Below, piece by piece: positions 33,079 through 36,858 of a stretch of DNA of 36,858 nt (position 1 is the first letter of the stretch; every line of letters starts with the position of its first letter). The stretch comes from JAICNG01 sp035765135 (GTDB lineage Bacteria; Gemmatimonadota; Gemmatimonadetes; Gemmatimonadales; Gemmatimonadaceae). The stretch lies in contig DASTYE010000187.1 in NCBI GenBank assembly GCA_035765135.1, positions 1 through 36,858 of the forward strand. The letters run 5' to 3'. Both the position numbers and the translations under genes were made by a program. Below the pieces are notes generated by a model. It worked only from the letters and a program-made list of their open reading frames with translations. It was not told the origin of the DNA and searched no databases.

Positions 33079-34557
33079 GTGCGCCTGAGCGCGCTCGCCG
33101 GCGCGCTGGGAATCCCCTTTTCGGGGGATGACCGGGAGGTCACGGGGATCACCCTCGACTCGCGGCAAGTGCAGCCCGGCCAACTCTTTGTCGCGATACC
33201 CGGGGCGAACGCCGACGGCACGCGGTTCATCCCGGACGCCCTCGCGAACGGCGCAGTCGCAGTCTGCGCTGTACGAGCGTGGGACGGCGTCCCGACGCTC
33301 GTAGTCGAAGACCCGCGGGACGCGCTCGCGAAGCTCGCCTGTGAGTTCCACGGCTATCCAGCGCGCGAGCTGCGAATGATCGGCATCACGGGCTCCCTCG
33401 GCAAAACTTCAACCGCGCTCCTGCTCGAGACGATCATCGGAGCGACCGGCGAAAAGGTCGGCGTGATCGGGTCCCTCGGCATCCGATTCGAGGGCCATGT
33501 GGTCGAGACGGGAATGACCACGCCCGAAGCGCCGGCGATTCATGGCTCGCTGCGCTACTTCGCGACCCAAGGTGCCGGCACTGCCGTGATGGAGGTGACG
33601 TCGCACTCGATCCTGCTCAAGCGCGTCGAAGGGCTGCAGTACGATCTCGGGTTGCTCACCAACATTGTGCCTTACGAGCATCTCGAGTTTCACCCGACGC
33701 CCGAGCATTACGTCCGCACCAAGACACGCTTCTTTCACATGCTGAAGCCCGGCGCACCGCTCGTGGTCAACGAGGATGATCCGACGGCTCGTTCGGTGAG
33801 CGGAGGACTCGATCGGCCGGTGATCGGCGTGTCCCTTCGCGCGCGAGACACGGCGGCGGTGCACGTCGAGCGAGTGCGCATGGGCGCCGAGGGCTCGACG
33901 TTCGCGCTGCACGTGAGGCGTCCACTGCCGTTGCTCGACGGTGGCGCCGTCGCGTCCCAGACGATCCCGCTCGCGCTTCCGATTCTCGGGCGACAGCAGG
34001 TGGCGAACGCCGCGCTCGCCGCAACCGCGGCGCTCGTCGCCGGCGTTCCTGCGGAGAGCGTCGCCTTCGCGCTCGCCGGCGTCGAGCCGATGCACCGCCG
34101 AATGCACATCTTCTACGAGGATGGCCCGGTGGTGCTCGACGACACGGTGGGAAATCCGGAGAGCATCCGCGCGGTCTTCGAGGCGATTCGCTCGATCCCG
34201 CATCACAATCTGCGTGTCGCCTACGCGATTCGCGGCTCGCGCGGCACCGAGGTGAACGAGCGGAATGCCGATGCGCTCGCTCGTGAGGTGGGCTCGATGA
34301 TCGCGACGCTGGTGGTGACGGCGAGCGAAGATCACGCGAGCGAGCGCGACCGCGTCGAGGACGATGAGCGCGCCATCGTGCTCCGCACCCTCGAGGAGCG
34401 CGGCGTTCAGTTCGTGTACGAGCCCACGCTCCAGCGCGCCATCGAGCGCGTGCTCGACGGAGCGGGACGCGGGGACCTCGTTGCTCTGCTCGGCGCGCAG
34501 GGGATGGACAAGGGAGCGGAGATTGCGAAGAAGATTCTCCCGCCGCCGGTGGATTGA
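33079..34557 (+). CDS. Mur ligase family protein, MurE-like but atypical
   Basis: The 492-residue protein has the three MurE domains: N-terminal domain with ITLDSRQVQPGQLFVAIPG, ATPase domain with P-loop GITGSLGKTS, MTTPEAP, EVTSHSILLKRV and the carbamylated-Lys context YVRTKTRFF, and a C-terminal domain. MurE adds the third residue to UDP-MurNAc-L-Ala-D-Glu. Here GTNGKT is GSLGKT, the YAHTPD segment is replaced by LDDTVGNPESI, and the DNPR specificity motif is absent (TASEDHA in its place). It is therefore probably a paralogue with another substrate and not the housekeeping meso-diaminopimelate ligase. It stands alone, without other mur genes. Confidence 0.8.
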   Translation: MRLSALAGALGIPFSGDDREVTGITLDSRQVQPGQLFVAIPGANADGTRFIPDALANGAVAVCAVRAWDGVPTLVVEDPRDALAKLACEFHGYPARELRMIGITGSLGKTSTALLLETIIGATGEKVGVIGSLGIRFEGHVVETGMTTPEAPAIHGSLRYFATQGAGTAVMEVTSHSILLKRVEGLQYDLGLLTNIVPYEHLEFHPTPEHYVRTKTRFFHMLKPGAPLVVNEDDPTARSVSGGLDRPVIGVSLRARDTAAVHVERVRMGAEGSTFALHVRRPLPLLDGGAVASQTIPLALPILGRQQVANAALAATAALVAGVPAESVAFALAGVEPMHRRMHIFYEDGPVVLDDTVGNPESIRAVFEAIRSIPHHNLRVAYAIRGSRGTEVNERNADALAREVGSMIATLVVTASEDHASERDRVEDDERAIVLRTLEERGVQFVYEPTLQRAIERVLDGAGRGDLVALLGAQGMDKGAEIAKKILPPPVD

Positions 34558-34563
34558 TCGGGA

Positions 34564-34678
34564 ACGGCAGCGATGTCAGATGTCAGACGACAGGTGTCAG
34601 ATCTCAGAATGCGCTTGCCCGGGCCGGGGCATTTCTGAATCCTGACATCCGACGTCTGACATCTGACGTCTTTGCCGT
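34564..34678. repeat. TCAGA-word palindrome with ACGGCA/TGCCGT ends, copy 2
   Basis: ACGGCAGCGATGTCAG (34564) pairs with the right end GACGTCTTTGCCGT (34678). Inside, GTCAGA/GACAG words on the left face CTGACATCCGACGTCTGAC on the right, around GCCCGGGCC. It shares ends, core order and the TCTGAATCCTGA segment with 19290-19383. It fills the gap between the MurE-like and molybdopterin genes. Its right arm contains CTGACA, the likely -35 for the next gene. Confidence 0.88.
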
Positions 34679-34684
34679 TATAAT
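34656..34684 (+). promoter_or_regulatory. candidate leaderless promoter for the molybdopterin enzyme
   Basis: CTGACA (34656-34661), a 17-base spacer and a perfect TATAAT (34679-34684) stand seven bases before the ATG at 34692. Transcription would start at or next to the ATG. The -35 is inside the palindrome arm and the -10 begins at the first base after its TGCCGT end plus none to spare. Confidence 0.65.
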
Positions 34685-34691
34685 TCCCGCC

Positions 34692-36782
34692 ATGGCGACG
34701 ACCGTCATCAAGGGCGCCTGCCCTCACGACTGCCCCGACACCTGCGCGATGCTGGTGACCGTCGAGGACGGTCGCGCCACGAAGGTCGCGGGCGATCCCG
34801 AGCATCCCTTCACACAGGGATTTCTCTGCACCAAGGTCAACCGCTACATCGAGCGGACGTATCATCCCGAGCGGTTGCTCCGCCCGCTCCGGCGCGTGGG
34901 ACGGAAGGGCGAAGGCCGGTTCGAGCCGATCGCATGGGACGACGCGCTCGATGAGATCGCGCGGCGCCTGACGAGTATCGCGCGCTCCGCCGACGGCCCG
35001 CAGGCGATTCTCCCCTACTCGTACGCCGGCACGATGGGCTACGTGCAGAGCCAGTCCATGGACCGGCGCTTCTTTCACGTGCTCGGCGCCTCGAAGCTCG
35101 ATCGCACCATCTGCTCGACCGCCGGCGCGATGGGGATGAAGATGACGGTCGGCGCCAACATTGGCGCCGACGCCGAAGGGATGCCGGAGAGCGATCTCGT
35201 CCTGTTGTGGGGGACGAACACGCTCACCTCGAATCCGCATCTCTGGCCCTTCGTGCTCGAGGCGCGCGCGAAGGGTGCACCGGTGATCGCGATCGATCCG
35301 CTGCGCACGCGCACCGCGGCCCAGTGCGACGAGTGGCTCGGCATTCGACCCGGCACCGATGCCGCGCTTGCGTTAGGGATGATGCACGTGCTGTTCGCGG
35401 AAGGAATGGAGGATCGCGATTATCTCGCCCGGTACACGTTGGGCGAGGCACAGCTCCGCGCGCGCGTGCTCGAGTACCCGCCCGATCGGGTGGCGTCGAT
35501 CACCGGCATCGAGGAAGCCCGGATCGTCGATCTCGCGCGACGCTATGGTCGTGCACGCGCCGCGTTCATCCGCGTCAACTACGGTCTGCAGCGCCACGGC
35601 GGCGGCGCCATGGCGGTGCGAACGATCGCCTGCCTCCCGGCGGTCACCGGTCATTGGCGGCGGGCCGGCGGCGGCGTGCAGCTCTCGACGAGCGCGAACT
35701 TCCAGTTCGACAAGCACACGCTCGAGCGTCCCGATCTCTCGCCCCCGGTGCGGACGATCAACATGATCCGCCTCGGCGAAGCATTGACGATGCCGAACGC
35801 GGGTGTCGGTGGTCCCCCGGTGCGGGCGATGATCGTGTACAACTCGAACCCGGCGGCGGTCGCACCCGATCGCAACACCGTCATTCGCGGGCTGGCACGG
35901 GACGATCTCTTCACCGTGGTCCTCGACCACTTCCAGACCGACACCGCCGACTGGGCGGACATCGTCCTCCCGGCCACGACGCAGCTCGAGCACTGGGACA
36001 TCCATTTTGCGTACGGGCATCACTACGTCTCGCTCAATCGCCCATCGATCGCGCCGCTCGGCGAATCGAAGCCGAACTCGGAGATTTTCCGGCTGCTCGC
36101 GGCACGGATGGGGCTCGACCACCCCGCGCTGCGCGATGACGACCTCACGATCATTCACCAGGCGATCGAAGGGCAGCACCCCGGCGCGTGGAAGGCGGAA
36201 AAGCTGCAGGGGGTCACGGTCGATGCACTGCTCGAGCGCGGATGGATGCGCCTCAACGTGCCGAAGCCGTATCTGCCGTTCGCCCACGGTGAGTTCCTGA
36301 CGCCAAGCGGGAAGTGTGAGCTCTATTCGGAGCGGATGAAGGAGATGGGACTCGATCCTCTCCCGTCGTTCACGCCGCCTTACGAGTTCCCCGAGGCGGT
36401 GCCGGCCCTGGCCGCGCGCTTCCCGCTCACGCTCGTGTCGTCCCCGGCGCACCAGTTCCTGAACTCGACCTTCGTGAACATTGGCGTGCTGCGCCGTGCC
36501 GCCCGCGAGCCGGAGCTGATGATCCACCCGAGCGACGCCGAGCCGCGCGGCATTGCCAGCGGCATGCGCGTGGTCGTGCATAACGACCGTGGCGAATTCA
36601 CCGCGATCGCGAAGGTGGACGAATCGGTGCGCGAAACGGTGGTATGGGCGCCCTCGATCTGGTGGGCGAAGTACGCTGCCGACGGTCAGAACGCGAACGC
36701 GACCACGTCGCAGCGCGAGACCGACATGGGTCACGGGCCCGTCTTCTACGACAACCTCGTGGAGGTGATGGCGGCGGATTGA
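34692..36782 (+). CDS. molybdopterin-dependent oxidoreductase (DMSO reductase family)
   Basis: The 696-residue protein has an N-terminal 4Fe-4S motif (CPHDCPDTC with the fourth Cys in GFLCTK), the molybdopterin-binding domains (LLWGTNTLTSNPH, IAIDPLRTRTA, VYNSNPAAVAPD, ADIVLPATTQLEHWD) and the C-terminal dinucleotide-binding domain (LTLVSSPAHQFLNSTF, ARGxxxGM-like region). No Tat signal is visible, so it is probably cytoplasmic, like assimilatory or formate dehydrogenase-type members. The metal ligand position is not certain (ICSTAGAMG is near the expected place). No electron-transfer subunit or cofactor-insertion gene is adjacent. Substrate unknown. Confidence 0.92.
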   Translation: MATTVIKGACPHDCPDTCAMLVTVEDGRATKVAGDPEHPFTQGFLCTKVNRYIERTYHPERLLRPLRRVGRKGEGRFEPIAWDDALDEIARRLTSIARSADGPQAILPYSYAGTMGYVQSQSMDRRFFHVLGASKLDRTICSTAGAMGMKMTVGANIGADAEGMPESDLVLLWGTNTLTSNPHLWPFVLEARAKGAPVIAIDPLRTRTAAQCDEWLGIRPGTDAALALGMMHVLFAEGMEDRDYLARYTLGEAQLRARVLEYPPDRVASITGIEEARIVDLARRYGRARAAFIRVNYGLQRHGGGAMAVRTIACLPAVTGHWRRAGGGVQLSTSANFQFDKHTLERPDLSPPVRTINMIRLGEALTMPNAGVGGPPVRAMIVYNSNPAAVAPDRNTVIRGLARDDLFTVVLDHFQTDTADWADIVLPATTQLEHWDIHFAYGHHYVSLNRPSIAPLGESKPNSEIFRLLAARMGLDHPALRDDDLTIIHQAIEGQHPGAWKAEKLQGVTVDALLERGWMRLNVPKPYLPFAHGEFLTPSGKCELYSERMKEMGLDPLPSFTPPYEFPEAVPALAARFPLTLVSSPAHQFLNSTFVNIGVLRRAAREPELMIHPSDAEPRGIASGMRVVVHNDRGEFTAIAKVDESVRETVVWAPSIWWAKYAADGQNANATTSQRETDMGHGPVFYDNLVEVMAAD

Positions 36783-36805
36783 TGGTGCTCGCCGGGACGG
36801 GGAAC

Positions 36806-36858
36806 CGCAGAATGCCGCAGATGGCCGCAGACATGGTTACTCGCCCTGACGAGGGCTC
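36806..36858. repeat. left part of a CGCAGATG-word palindrome, cut by the window end
   Basis: ACCGCAGAATGCCGCAGATG and GCCGCAGACATGG repeat the word of the element at 29830-29989. The right arm is expected beyond the window. It begins about 24 bases after the molybdopterin gene stop. Confidence 0.55.

Noticed and set aside
32696..33088. Plus-strand frame of 130 codons after the DUF1802 gene
   Set aside because: It is the antisense of the small lipoprotein, which has a lipobox, ribosome site and promoter on the minus strand.

Overview
The window looks like chromosomal DNA from a high-GC, Gram-negative bacterium, most plausibly of the Gemmatimonadota or a close FCB-group relative. This rests on a BamA/TamA-type outer-membrane barrel paired with TamB, on lipoproteins, on a short RpoD-type sigma factor without region 1.1 as in Bacteroidota, and on base composition and codon use. 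Placement at phylum level is inference. I found no rRNA, tRNA, CRISPR array, transposase or phage gene, so this is a core-like region.

Left part, mostly minus strand (1-15592): the N-terminal end of a P1 (DmpA-type) peptidase, two small proteins including a four-CxxC zinc-ribbon protein, a two-component pair (1390-residue multi-GAF/PAS hybrid histidine kinase and an NtrC-type regulator without the GAFTGA loop), an envelope operon (small membrane protein, TamA, TamB, lipid-kinase homologue), and a receiver-GGDEF protein.

Middle, mostly plus strand (15595-25138): a peptide-type ABC binding lipoprotein and one permease without the rest of the transporter, a ferredoxin-NADP reductase on the minus strand, a Ser/Thr kinase, ATP:cob(I)alamin adenosyltransferase, aroB, a small membrane protein, an RpoD-type sigma factor, a stand-alone receiver and a second DAGK-like lipid kinase.

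Right part (25254-36858): a LON-domain protein overlapping glcD-glcE-glcF (glycolate oxidase), then ygfZ, an NAD-dependent epimerase and a DUF1802 protein joined by stop/start overlaps, a 58-residue minus-strand lipoprotein with MRDT repeats, an atypical MurE-like ligase, and a molybdopterin oxidoreductase.

The most unusual content is between the genes. At least ten intergenic spaces hold long imperfect palindromes, each with arms built from a different short word repeated in degenerate tandem (for example GTCGTCGAG, GTCAGACATCAGA, GTCAAGGGCCAAGGG, CAGGAGT). Two share conserved ends (ACGGCA and TGCCGT). Three use the same 9-base word. In at least three cases the right arm supplies a plausible -35 element, and a -10 hexamer sits 6-7 bases before the start codon, which predicts leaderless mRNAs driven from the repeat edge. 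A second signal is in codon use: every TTA leucine codon I could find by eye (11 of 11) lies in the context GTTAGG and encodes Leu-Gly.
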